Part shown: one piece after another, positions 8,266 through 14,203 of the stretch
Position numbering within the stretch: the first letter of the stretch is position 1
Layout of the letters: each line of letters begins with the position of its first letter
Source of the DNA: Hyphomicrobiales bacterium
GTDB taxonomy: Bacteria; Pseudomonadota; Alphaproteobacteria; Rhizobiales; Aestuariivirgaceae
Reading direction: 5' to 3'
NCBI GenBank assembly: GCA_027030295.1
Contig: JALVFB010000046.1
Span: 1 to 15,649 of the forward strand
Length of the DNA stretch: 15,649 nt
Position numbers and translations under genes: made by a program
Notes under the pieces: model-generated
What the model saw: only the letters and a program-made list of their open reading frames with translations
Database searches by the model: none
What the model was told of the DNA's origin: nothing

Positions 8266-8520
8266 CGGACTTCCTCCCACCTTTTCGCCAACCGGACGGC
8301 ACCGACACGGTTCGCGAAGGAACCGGACGCGGCCGGCCGCCTCACCTCCCCCCGACGGTGGCGGATGCCAGCCCAGGGCCTCCGCCACAAGGCGACAATT
8401 TTGCGCAAGCCACCTCCGGGAGCCTGCCACTCTGAAAACCGGCGCCCCGAGACGCCGATCATCACAGTGCTTGCGCCCGCGCTCCCCAAACCGACGCTGT
8501 GTCGGCGGTCAATCAAGGAA
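8266..8520. other. Long non-coding spacer upstream of dsrM
   Basis: I see no credible gene here: the open frames crossing it are arginine-rich and have no ribosome site. It holds an 8-bp perfect inverted repeat (8358-8365 with 8381-8388, 15-nt loop, a further GCC/GGC pair possible inside) and weaker 5-bp stems near 8450 and 8490-8505. On the minus strand TTGCGCAAAATTG near 8395-8408 is a mildly AT-enriched patch, but I cannot point to a convincing promoter. The length suggests a 5' leader or an internal regulatory segment for dsrMKLJOP. Confidence 0.5.
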
Positions 8521-8548
8521 GCGGTGGGCAGGACGCCCTGCCCACCGC
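8521..8548 (-). terminator. Strong stem-loop after dsrC (attenuator or mRNA-end element)
   Basis: A 12-bp perfect stem (8521-8532 with 8537-8548) and 4-nt loop begin 8 nt after the dsrC stop. On the minus strand it is followed by TTCCTTGATT, a broken, only moderately T-rich tract. It could terminate part of the transcription or protect the 3' end of a dsrC-containing message. That would favour DsrC, which is needed in excess over the membrane complex encoded after it. Confidence 0.6.
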
Positions 8549-8556
8549 GCGAACCA

Positions 8557-8895
8557 TTACACGCAGCCGGTCGGCTTCGGCAGACCGGCGATCTTGCACG
8601 CCTGCTTGGCCGGCCCGTAGGGGAACAGCTCGTACAGATACTTGTTGTTGCCCTTTTCCGGACCGAACTTCTTCTTCATGGCCTTCACCAGCACGCGGAT
8701 GGCCGGCGCGATCTGATACTCGTCGTAATACTCGCGCAGGAAGTTCACCACCTCCCAGTGCTCGTCGGTCATGTCGATGCCTTCTTCCTTGGCGATGACC
8801 TCGGCCAGCTCCTTGCTCCAGTCGGACAGGTTGGTGATGTAGCCTTCCTCGTCGTGCGGAACCTGCTTGCCGTCAACCTCGTAGTAACCGGACAT
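8557..8895 (-). CDS. dsrC: DsrC, sulfur carrier protein
   Basis: 112 residues, the canonical DsrC/TusE/RspA length. The C-terminal arm ends [16 protein letters not shown], giving Cys100 (CysB) and the penultimate Cys111 (CysA), the exact pair that defines functional DsrC. Cys111 receives sulfur from DsrE. The resulting persulfide is the DsrAB substrate, and a Cys100-Cys111 linked trisulfide is its product in the reductive scheme. The protein is cytoplasmic. The ATG at 8895 has AGAGGAG upstream. It is preceded by a 209-bp spacer carrying a candidate promoter and followed by a strong stem-loop, so its expression is probably set apart from its neighbours. Confidence 0.98.
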   Translation of the reverse strand: MSGYYEVDGKQVPHDEEGYITNLSDWSKELAEVIAKEEGIDMTDEHWEVVNFLREYYDEYQIAPAIRVLVKAMKKKFGPEKGNNKYLYELFPYGPAKQACKIAGLPKPTGCV

Positions 8896-8946
8896 ATCGC
8901 TTCTCCTCTTCCGTTGACACCTGGGAGCCGCAGATGCGGTCTCGTA

Positions 8947-8975
8947 CGTATATTATGATATATTCATATAGTCCA
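8947..8975 (-). promoter_or_regulatory. Candidate internal promoter for dsrC
   Basis: In an AT-rich island (about 8946-8972) in otherwise GC-rich DNA, the minus strand reads TGGACT (-35, 8975-8970), 17 bp, then TATACG (-10, 8952-8947). Each box matches the sigma-70 consensus at 4 of 6 positions. Initiation near 8940 would give a leader of about 45 nt before dsrC. A separate promoter ahead of dsrC is also reported for Allochromatium vinosum. Other -10 registers (CATAAT, TAATAT) exist in the same island, so the exact boxes are uncertain. Confidence 0.55.
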
Positions 8976-9005
8976 GAGGCTTCTGCGTCCTCCTGTGGGA
9001 CCTTG

Positions 9006-9036
9006 CGGGAGCCTTTCCACATCTGGAACGCTCCCG
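9006..9036 (-). other. Stem-loop in the dsrH-dsrC spacer
   Basis: A 7-bp outer stem (CGGGAGC 9006-9012 with GCTCCCG 9030-9036) continues, after a small asymmetric internal loop, into a 4-bp TTCC/GGAA inner stem. It sits 68 nt after the dsrH stop and just upstream of the candidate dsrC promoter. No T-run follows. It may end or protect the dsrABEFH segment of the message. Confidence 0.5.
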
Positions 9037-9104
9037 ACACGGCGCCGAACGCCACCATGCCGCCGACGCCATCTCTCCTCGACGACCCGCCCGTAGCCGG
9101 CGAA

Positions 9105-9407
9105 TTACAGCCAGGCCTGGGTCTTGTCCGTCTCCACCACCAGATCGACGAAGCCGCCATAATCGACCACTTCCACTCCGTCGATCAGCTTGCCCTCCAG
9201 ACCACGCGCCTTCACGTCGGCGGAAAGCACGCAGATCTTCACACCATTGGCATTGGCGATCAGCTCGGCCGCCTTGCCCCCCTTCATGGCGGCATAGACG
9301 CCATCCTCGATCAGCAACACCACGTCGCCGTCGCCCACGTGTTTCAGGCAGCTTTCCAGCGTATCGCACTGGTAGGGCGACTTGTTCACCGTATGCAGCA
9401 TGGCCAT
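9105..9407 (-). CDS. dsrH: DsrH (TusB family), sulfur-relay subunit
   Basis: 100 residues, DsrH/TusB fold length. The conserved cysteine Cys20 is present in TLESC (16-20), matching the DsrH active-site position. DsrH is one subunit of the cytoplasmic DsrE2F2H2 hexamer that passes sulfane sulfur from TusA-type donors to DsrC. A GVYAA stretch at 36-40 follows DDVVLLIED-like hydrophobic strands typical of this family. The ATG at 9407 is preceded by GAGGAGG; a second ATG two codons later is possible. It is 14 bp after dsrF, so translation is probably coupled. A second cysteine pair (C14, C59) is not family-defining. Confidence 0.93.
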   Translation of the reverse strand: MAMLHTVNKSPYQCDTLESCLKHVGDGDVVLLIEDGVYAAMKGGKAAELIANANGVKICVLSADVKARGLEGKLIDGVEVVDYGGFVDLVVETDKTQAWL

Positions 9408-9421
9408 AGCGCTCGCCCTCC

Positions 9422-9829
9422 TCAGAAGCTCAGAATGACGTCGGAATCGCGCATGATCTGCGCCATTTCCTCACGCGAGACGATGCGGATGGAGGACTTC
9501 TCCGCCCAGTCGTCGTCCTCGTCCTCGTAGGTCATCTCGATGAGGTCGTCTTCCGTCAGGCCGCGTTCCTCCAGCGACTCGCGCTCGACATAGACCTTGC
9601 TGATGTCGTAATCGCCAAGCGCCGTATAGGCCGGCTGGAAGTTCTTCACGCCCAGCTCGGACGTATCCCAGCCCTTCACCAGCTGAAACACGCCGTCATC
9701 GAGAAAGGCCAGCGCCACATCCTGCTCGAAGGCCGCGCCGATGAGCACCACTTCCAGCGACTCCAGCGCATAGATGGTGCCGTGCGGCGCCTTCCGGTTC
9801 ACGTAGAGAAAATTCTTCACCTCGGACAT
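9422..9829 (-). CDS. dsrF: DsrF (TusC family), sulfur-relay subunit
   Basis: 135 residues, the usual DsrF/TusC length. Family-like segments are APHGTIYALESLEVVLIGAAF (14-34) and DVALAFLDDGVFQLVKG (37-53). I see no cysteine in the sequence, which fits a structural rather than catalytic subunit of the DsrEFH hexamer. The part after about 98 (EDEDDD) is unusually acidic. The ATG at 9829 is preceded by GGGAGG 5 bp upstream. It lies 12 bp after dsrE and 14 bp before dsrH, in one tightly packed block. Confidence 0.93.
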   Translation of the reverse strand: MSEVKNFLYVNRKAPHGTIYALESLEVVLIGAAFEQDVALAFLDDGVFQLVKGWDTSELGVKNFQPAYTALGDYDISKVYVERESLEERGLTEDDLIEMTYEDEDDDWAEKSSIRIVSREEMAQIMRDSDVILSF

Positions 9830-9841
9830 CTCCGCCTCCCG

Positions 9842-10234
9842 TCAGTCGCCGAAAAACACCACGCGATCGCACTCTATCTCCGCCTCGATGAGCTGTCCGA
9901 GGCCGGAAATGCGAAAGCCCGGCGCGATGTTGTTGGCGTCCTTGCCGTGGCGCTTCATCTCATCCTCGTCCAGGATGCCGCGCCGCTGCGCGGCCGCGAC
10001 GCACACCACCAGGTCGAGATCATGCTTTTCCGCCAGCTCGCTCCAGCGCTGCTGGATGTGGCGGTCGTCCTGCGGCGGCACCATCAGGCGCGTCGCGTTG
10101 TTCACGCCATCGTGATAGAAAAAGATGCGAAAGATCTCATGCCCCTTTTCCAGCGCCGCCACCGCGAAATTGTAAGCGGTGTCGGAAGCCTCGTGCTGAT
10201 AGGGTCCCTCGAGCACGCAAATTCCCAGTTTCAC
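9842..10234 (-). CDS. dsrE: DsrE (TusD family), sulfur-accepting subunit
   Basis: 130 residues when started at the GTG at 10234, which equals the known DsrE length. The family N-terminus (EGPYQHEASDTAYNFA, 9-24) is intact. Cys78 in LVVCVAAAQRRG is the conserved sulfur-accepting cysteine of DsrE. DsrE takes sulfur from a TusA-like donor and hands it to DsrC Cys111. The GTG is preferred because AGGGGA precedes it by 7 bp. An ATG 57 bp upstream (10291) has no ribosome site and abuts a stem-loop, so the longer form is unlikely. It follows dsrB by 99 bp and is tightly linked to dsrF. Confidence 0.93.
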   Translation of the reverse strand: MKLGICVLEGPYQHEASDTAYNFAVAALEKGHEIFRIFFYHDGVNNATRLMVPPQDDRHIQQRWSELAEKHDLDLVVCVAAAQRRGILDEDEMKRHGKDANNIAPGFRISGLGQLIEAEIECDRVVFFGD

Positions 10235-10295
10235 CGGTTCATCCCCTGCCAGATCGGAGTTGCCACATATCCTTGTTGTTCTTGCGCGCATGGCT

Positions 10296-10323
10296 GGCGG
10301 GCCGGCAACATTTCCGGCCCGCC
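10296..10323 (-). other. Perfect stem-loop after dsrB
   Basis: A 10-bp perfect, all G/C stem (10296-10305 with 10314-10323) and 8-nt loop lie 10 nt after the dsrB stop. The sequence after it on the minus strand is not T-rich. It probably protects the 3' end of a dsrAB fragment after processing rather than terminating transcription. Confidence 0.7.
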
Positions 10324-10333
10324 GCTCATGACG

Positions 10334-11416
10334 TCAATACTGGATATGCGTGGAGTGGTTGTGCGTCAGACGCGCATAGGTCCACGTGTCGATGTGATGC
10401 TTCACGAACGGCACGTCGATCAGCTCGAAGAAACGCGGCCAACCGATGCGCTCGATCCAGTCGCCCATGCGCTCCCAGTCCTTCGCGTTCTCCTTGTAGG
10501 CGCGCAGGATCTTCATCACCACCTCGCCCACTTCCGGCCAGCGCGGCGGATTGTTCGGCAGCCCCGCCATCACCAGCTTGTGGAACTTCGGCTTGGAGCG
10601 GGCGTTGGAGTGCTTGCCGCCCACCCACACGGCGATGCGCGTCTCTTCCTTGCCGTTGATCTGCATCGGCGGACACGGCGCGTAGCAGGCGCCGCAGCAC
10701 ACGCACTTCTTCTCGTCCACCTCCAGCGACGGCTTGCCGTTCACCAGCGCCGGCCGAATGGCCGCCACCGGGCAGCGCGCCACCACCGCCGGACGCTCGC
10801 AGACGTTGGCCACCAGCTCGTGATTGATGCGCGGCGGCTTGGTGTATTGCACGTTCACCGCGATGTCGCCCTGGCCGCCGCAGTTGATCTGGCAGCACGA
10901 AGTGGTGATGCGCACGCGGTTCGGCATCTCCTCGTTGATGAACTCCTCGTGCATGAGGTCCATCAGCGATTTCACCACGCCGGAAGCGTCCGTGCCCGGA
11001 ATGTCGCAGTGCAGCCAGCCCTGCGTGTGCGAGATCATGGACACCGAGTTGCCGGTGCCGCCGACGGGGAAGCCTTCCTTGTTCAGCTCCTCGATGAGCG
11101 GCTCCACGTTCTCTTCCTTGTCGAGCAGGAACTCGATGTTGGAGCGCGTGGTGAAGCGCAGGTAGCCGTCGCAATACTTGTCGGCCAGATCGCACAGCTT
11201 GCGGATCGTGAACACGTCCATCTGCCGCTGCGTGCCGGCGCGCACCGTCCAGATCCTGTCGCCGGACTTGGCCACGTGGCACAGCACGCCCGGACGCGGA
11301 CGGAAGTGATAGTCCCACTGGCCGTAGTTCTTCTTCATCACCGGATGCATGTAGGGAAACGGATCGGGCACACCCGTTTCATCCGGCATCCGCGGCTTCT
11401 TCGCCGTCTCGCTCAT
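10334..11416 (-). CDS. dsrB: DsrB, dissimilatory sulfite reductase beta subunit (oxidative type)
   Basis: 360 residues, typical of DsrB. The sirohaem-[4Fe-4S] cysteines are C137 (WLHC), C174 and C175, and C179 (CCQINC). The ferredoxin domain has RCPVA (C215) and C238/C241/C244 with C248 nearby (KKCVCCGACYAPCPP). DsrAB is the cytoplasmic siroheme enzyme that here oxidises DsrC-bound sulfur to sulfite. The oxidative assignment rests on the dsrEFH and dsrL neighbours, not on DsrB residues. The C-terminus THNHSTHIQY is family-like. The ATG at 11416 has GGAGGG upstream. It follows dsrA by 92 bp. Confidence 0.97.
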   Translation of the reverse strand: MSETAKKPRMPDETGVPDPFPYMHPVMKKNYGQWDYHFRPRPGVLCHVAKSGDRIWTVRAGTQRQMDVFTIRKLCDLADKYCDGYLRFTTRSNIEFLLDKEENVEPLIEELNKEGFPVGGTGNSVSMISHTQGWLHCDIPGTDASGVVKSLMDLMHEEFINEEMPNRVRITTSCCQINCGGQGDIAVNVQYTKPPRINHELVANVCERPAVVARCPVAAIRPALVNGKPSLEVDEKKCVCCGACYAPCPPMQINGKEETRIAVWVGGKHSNARSKPKFHKLVMAGLPNNPPRWPEVGEVVMKILRAYKENAKDWERMGDWIERIGWPRFFELIDVPFVKHHIDTWTYARLTHNHSTHIQY

Positions 11417-11454
11417 TCTCTTCCCTCCGGATTACGCCTGTTTTCATTGGCGGA

Positions 11455-11474
11455 CGCAGGCGAAACCGCCTGCG
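11455..11474 (-). other. Stem-loop in the dsrA-dsrB spacer
   Basis: An 8-bp perfect stem (CGCAGGCG 11455-11462 with CGCCTGCG 11467-11474) closes a 4-nt loop; two more G-C pairs can form across a one-base mismatch. It is 34 nt after the dsrA stop and 38 nt before the dsrB start. No T-run follows. Confidence 0.6.
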
Positions 11475-11508
11475 CCCGGAAAATTGCGTGACAAGATGGA
11501 ACTGCCGA

Positions 11509-12774
11509 TTATTCGGCGGCCTCCTTCTTGCCGGCCTTCTTGGCCCGCATGCGCTCCAGTTCCGCCTGGAAGTCGTCCGTGCGCACGAACGAAACCTGAC
11601 GCGGATGCAGCACCATGTTCGGGTCCGGATCGACGCCGATGCCTTCCAGGAACGCCGGCAGGCCGATGCGGTCGATCATCTCGCCGGTGCGCTCGTGCTC
11701 CAGCGCGTTCTCGGCGAAGAAGTCGATCACCTCGCCGGCGAACTCCACCAGCTCCTCGAAGTCCTCGTCCGTCTCCAGCTTGATGAACGGCTTGATGACG
11801 GTGCCCATCAGGTCGCCGATCTTCAGCGTGCGCTTGCCGCCGATGAGGATCACCGCGCCCTTGTCGTCGCCCGGCGACAGCGCCTTGGTCATGACGTTCA
11901 GGCAGTGCATGCAGCGCACGCAGGCCTTGTTGTCCACCGCCAGGGTGTCGTCGTCATTGAGCTTCAGCGCGCGGGTCGGGCACATCTCGATGACGTGCTC
12001 CTGGATGTAGTCGCGGCCCAGCTCGGCGACGTATTCCTTCACCTTCTCCTGGTCCACCTTCATGTCGTCGCGCCAGGTGCCGATCACCGCGAAGTCGGCG
12101 CGATGAATGGCGTTCACGCAGTCGTTCGGGCAGCCGGAGAACTTGAACTTGAACTTGTAGGGCAGCGCCGGGCGATGCATCTCGTCGAGATACTCGTTGA
12201 TGATCAGCCGGTGCGCCTTGATCTCGTCATAGCACGACATCTCGCAGCGCGCCGCGCCGACGCAGTTCATGGAGGTGCGAAGCGCCGGGCCGGCACCGCC
12301 GAGGTCGAAGCCCATCTCGTTCAGCGCGTCGAAGGCCGGCTGCACGTTCTCCGAGGAGCAGCCCTGGAACATGATGTCGCCGGACTGGCCATGGAAGGCG
12401 ATGAGGCCGGAGCCATACTCCTCCCACACGTCGCACATCTTGCGGATGATGTCGGTGGTGTAGTGATAGCCCGCCGGCGGAATGATGCGCAGCGTGTGGA
12501 ACTCGCTGGATTCGGGGAACTTGTCCGCGACCTCGGAGAACCGCGGGATGATGCCGCCGCCGTAGCCCACCACGGTGATGGTGCCACCCTTCCAGAAGCC
12601 CAGACGCTCCTCGTAGGAGTGCTCCAGCTGGCCCAGCAGGTCGTTGATCATCGGGGAATACTTCTTGCCCGCATCGCGCAGGCGCTTCAGCCCGGTGATG
12701 AAAGACGGCCACGGCCCCTTCTCGAGCTCGTCGAGCAAAGGCGTCGGGCGCACGTCGAAATCCTTGTTCGCCAT
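11509..12774 (-). CDS. dsrA: DsrA, dissimilatory sulfite reductase alpha subunit (oxidative type)
   Basis: 421 residues. The sirohaem-cluster signature C-X5-C...C-X3-C is complete: C171, C177, C215, C219 (NCVGAARC and SGCPNDC). The inserted ferredoxin domain has MCPTRA (C265) and C285/C288/C291. YKFKFKFSGCP (206-216) is strongly family-like. DsrA pairs with DsrB as an alpha2beta2 enzyme in the cytoplasm. I start it at the ATG at 12774, with GAGGGAG 5 bp upstream. An in-frame ATG six codons earlier (12792) has no ribosome site. It is the first gene of the leftward operon, behind a long leader. The end (KKAGKKEAAE) is charged and flexible. Confidence 0.97.
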   Translation of the reverse strand: MANKDFDVRPTPLLDELEKGPWPSFITGLKRLRDAGKKYSPMINDLLGQLEHSYEERLGFWKGGTITVVGYGGGIIPRFSEVADKFPESSEFHTLRIIPPAGYHYTTDIIRKMCDVWEEYGSGLIAFHGQSGDIMFQGCSSENVQPAFDALNEMGFDLGGAGPALRTSMNCVGAARCEMSCYDEIKAHRLIINEYLDEMHRPALPYKFKFKFSGCPNDCVNAIHRADFAVIGTWRDDMKVDQEKVKEYVAELGRDYIQEHVIEMCPTRALKLNDDDTLAVDNKACVRCMHCLNVMTKALSPGDDKGAVILIGGKRTLKIGDLMGTVIKPFIKLETDEDFEELVEFAGEVIDFFAENALEHERTGEMIDRIGLPAFLEGIGVDPDPNMVLHPRQVSFVRTDDFQAELERMRAKKAGKKEAAE

Positions 12775-12788
12775 TTTCACTCCCTCTG

Positions 12789-12896
12789 TCATTCGTTGAG
12801 CGATACCGTCTCCCGCGGACCATCCACGGAAGCGATACGGCCCAAACCGGAATCACCCAGCACGTTGATCGGGACCCTTTTCAGGGCCGGTGACAT
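12789..12896 (-). CDS. Possible small leader ORF upstream of dsrA (35 residues)
   Basis: An ATG at 12896 opens a 35-residue frame with a mixed, protein-like composition (MSPALKRVPI..., ...ETVSLNE). It ends with TGA 14 nt before the dsrA ATG, so the dsrA ribosome site lies just after its stop. A weak GGGA lies 8 bp upstream of its ATG. The peptide has no cysteine, so classical cysteine-starvation attenuation is unlikely. Third-position G/C is not clearly above background. It could be a real micro-gene translationally coupled to dsrA, or chance; homology would decide. Confidence 0.3.
   Translation of the reverse strand: MSPALKRVPINVLGDSGLGRIASVDGPRETVSLNE
12873..12888 (-). other. GAAA-tetraloop hairpin in the dsrA leader
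   Basis: On the minus strand GGCCCT-GAAA-AGGGTC forms a 6-bp stem including one G·U pair, capped by a stable GNRA loop. Flanking TCACC and GGTGA (5 bp) could close a larger structure around it. It lies inside the possible leader ORF. I do not recognise a known riboswitch. Confidence 0.45.
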
Positions 12897-12967
12897 GATA
12901 GGCGTCCCGCTTTCAAGGGGCCAAACCGCCAATGCGTTTTTTGCCACCCCTCGGAAATGTGGAACCG

Positions 12968-12997
12968 CCTATAGCATATGCATGGCACATATTCCAA
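12968..12997 (-). promoter_or_regulatory. Candidate dsrA promoter
   Basis: The minus strand reads TTGGAA (-35, 12997-12992), 18 bp, then TATAGG (-10, 12973-12968) with an upstream TG making an extended -10. Each box matches consensus at 4 of 6 positions. Initiation near 12961 would give a leader of about 187 nt before dsrA. It lies in the only AT-rich stretch upstream of dsrA. Confidence 0.45.
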
Positions 12998-13007
12998 TAT
13001 GCATATT
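12974..13007. promoter_or_regulatory. AT-rich palindrome cluster, candidate operator
   Basis: This contains GCATATGC (12974-12981), the inverted repeat ATATT-CC-AATAT (12989-13000) and a perfect 12-bp palindrome AATATGCATATT (12996-13007). ATGCAT recurs at 12978 and 12999, 21 bp apart, about two helical turns. The cluster covers the -35 and spacer of the candidate dsrA promoter, a place suited to a repressor or redox/sulfur-sensing regulator. Which regulator binds is unknown. Confidence 0.5.
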
Positions 13008-13054
13008 TCATGATGCACACAACTTGACGCCTTTCAATGCGCACATGCCGATGG

Positions 13055-13073
13055 GCGGCGACATTTCCGCCGC
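13055..13073 (+). other. Stem-loop in the dioxygenase leader
   Basis: A 6-bp G/C stem (13055-13060 with 13068-13073) and 7-nt loop lie 53 bp before the dioxygenase start. It may be structural only; it is not followed by a T-run on either strand. Confidence 0.3.
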
Positions 13074-13126
13074 TTGAAAAGCGAACGCGGCGGCAGCCCG
13101 GATATCGACAAGGAAAAGCTGGCTCC

Positions 13127-14077
13127 ATGACAAAAATCAATCCCGTTCCGCAAGACAGCCCGTTTCACCCTGAAAATGCGCGTGCTTTCGCGCGCTGGCG
13201 GGAGTGGAAACTGGCCGCGCATCCGCGCTCTCCGGCCGACATGGTGGTGCCCGTGCGCGATTTTCCCAACCCCACGGAAGAGGAAAGCCGGGCCATCCTG
13301 CGCCTGTGCGAGAGCGCCAACATGGCCATCTACGACACCGGCCGGCGCGACGGCGGCGATTCGCCGCACTTGGCGGAAGAGCTGAAAATCTTCGCCGCCC
13401 GCTTCGGTCTCATCGACCGCGAACGCCACCGTTCCATGCGCGACCACGAGCTGGTGGACATCCGCGTCGCTTCCCCCGAGGAGCGCCCCCGCCAGGGCTT
13501 CATTCCCTACACCACGCGCCGCATTCTCTGGCACACGGACGGCTACTACAAGTTCGGATATGAAGGCGTGCGCCCCATCCGCGCCATGATTCTCCATTGC
13601 GTCCGCCAGGCGAAGGAGGGTGGCGAGAACGAGCTGCTGGATCCGGAAATCGCCTATCTTCGCCTGCGCGAGACGAACCCCGACTACATCCGCGCCCTCA
13701 TGGCCCCGGACGCCATGACCATTCCCGAATTCGTGGAAGAGGATGGAACCGTGCGCCCGGAATCGAAAGGCCCCGTCTTCTGGGTGGACGATCAGGGCAA
13801 CCTCAACATGCGCTACACCGAACGCAGCCGCAACATCGTCTGGGCCGACGACCCGGTGCTGCGCAAGGCGGTGGATGCCCTGCGCGCGCTTTTGCGCTCC
13901 GGCGAGGAACCGTTTCTCTTCCGCGTGCGCATGCGGCCCGGCCAGGGATTGCTGTGCAACAACGTGCTGCACACCCGCACCGCCTTCGTCGACCACGAAG
14001 AGCCGGAGAAACGCCGCGTCTATTACCGCGGCCGCTACGCCAACCGCGTGCGCGCGCCGGAAATGGCCGGCGCCTGA
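13127..14077 (+). CDS. TauD/TfdA-family Fe(II)/2-oxoglutarate-dependent dioxygenase
   Basis: 316 residues, soluble, no signal. The iron-binding triad is visible: WHTDGYYK gives H136 and D138, and NVLHTRTAF gives H282. The 2-oxoglutarate-binding arginine would be in RRVYYRGRY (296-304), most likely R301 or R303. The family hydroxylates small organic substrates, and some members release sulfite from taurine or other sulfonates. The substrate here cannot be read from sequence. The start ATG at 13127 has AAGGAA about 11 bp upstream; an in-frame ATG 30 codons earlier (13037) adds an arginine-rich stretch and is unlikely. It is divergent from dsrA and shares its control region, which hints at co-regulation with sulfur oxidation. 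Confidence 0.88.
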   Translation: MTKINPVPQDSPFHPENARAFARWREWKLAAHPRSPADMVVPVRDFPNPTEEESRAILRLCESANMAIYDTGRRDGGDSPHLAEELKIFAARFGLIDRERHRSMRDHELVDIRVASPEERPRQGFIPYTTRRILWHTDGYYKFGYEGVRPIRAMILHCVRQAKEGGENELLDPEIAYLRLRETNPDYIRALMAPDAMTIPEFVEEDGTVRPESKGPVFWVDDQGNLNMRYTERSRNIVWADDPVLRKAVDALRALLRSGEEPFLFRVRMRPGQGLLCNNVLHTRTAFVDHEEPEKRRVYYRGRYANRVRAPEMAGA

Positions 14078-14203
14078 CCACCAGCGCTTGCCCCGCCACG
14101 GCCTTTTGTGCGAATCGTGGAAAGGCCCGCGCCCTTGACCTTGCGCCGCCCTATATGAGTGCGCGACGCAAGGCCCAACAAGCGAGGCAGGAGGATTTGC
14201 CAA
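14078..14203. other. Spacer with stem-loop before the small-gene pair
   Basis: It holds a 7-bp inverted repeat (GGCCTTT 14100-14106 with AAAGGCC 14121-14127) without a following T-run, then TTGACC (14135-14140) and CCTATATGAG (14150-14159). The latter resembles an alphaproteobacterial -10, but the spacing of about 11 bp from TTGACC is too short, so a promoter here is only a suggestion. Confidence 0.3.

Larger units (their letters stand above)
12775..13126. other. Divergent control region between dsrA and the dioxygenase gene
   Basis: 352 bp without an established gene. From left to right it holds the dsrA leader (about 12775-12961) with a possible 35-codon frame and a GAAA hairpin, the candidate dsrA promoter, an AT-rich palindrome cluster (12974-13014), and the leader of the rightward dioxygenase gene. 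For the rightward unit TTGACG at 13024 resembles a -35 box, but I find no acceptable -10 at the right distance. Confidence 0.7.

Noticed and set aside
8259..8516. Minus-strand 85-codon frame in the dsrC-dsrM spacer
   Set aside because: TTG start without a ribosome site, Arg/Gly/Trp-rich, overlaps the dsrM start and several hairpins.
5791..8958. Plus-strand open frame of 1055 codons opposite dsrK, dsrM and dsrC
   Set aside because: It is an antisense shadow of GC-rich genes: rich in His, Arg, Ala and Gln with no domain, no ribosome site, and it crosses several well-supported genes and spacers.
12953..12960. Short motif GGAAATGT here and, on the minus strand, in the loops at 13060-13067 and 10308-10315
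   Set aside because: An 8-base match three times in 15 kb is not convincing without conservation data.
12942..12960. T-run at 12936-12942 as a rightward terminator
   Set aside because: No stable stem precedes it on the plus strand and no gene ends before it in that direction.
9782..13077. Plus-strand open frames of 569 and 529 codons opposite dsrFEB and dsrA
   Set aside because: Same antisense effect. They overlap genes whose catalytic cysteines are all intact and have low-complexity composition.
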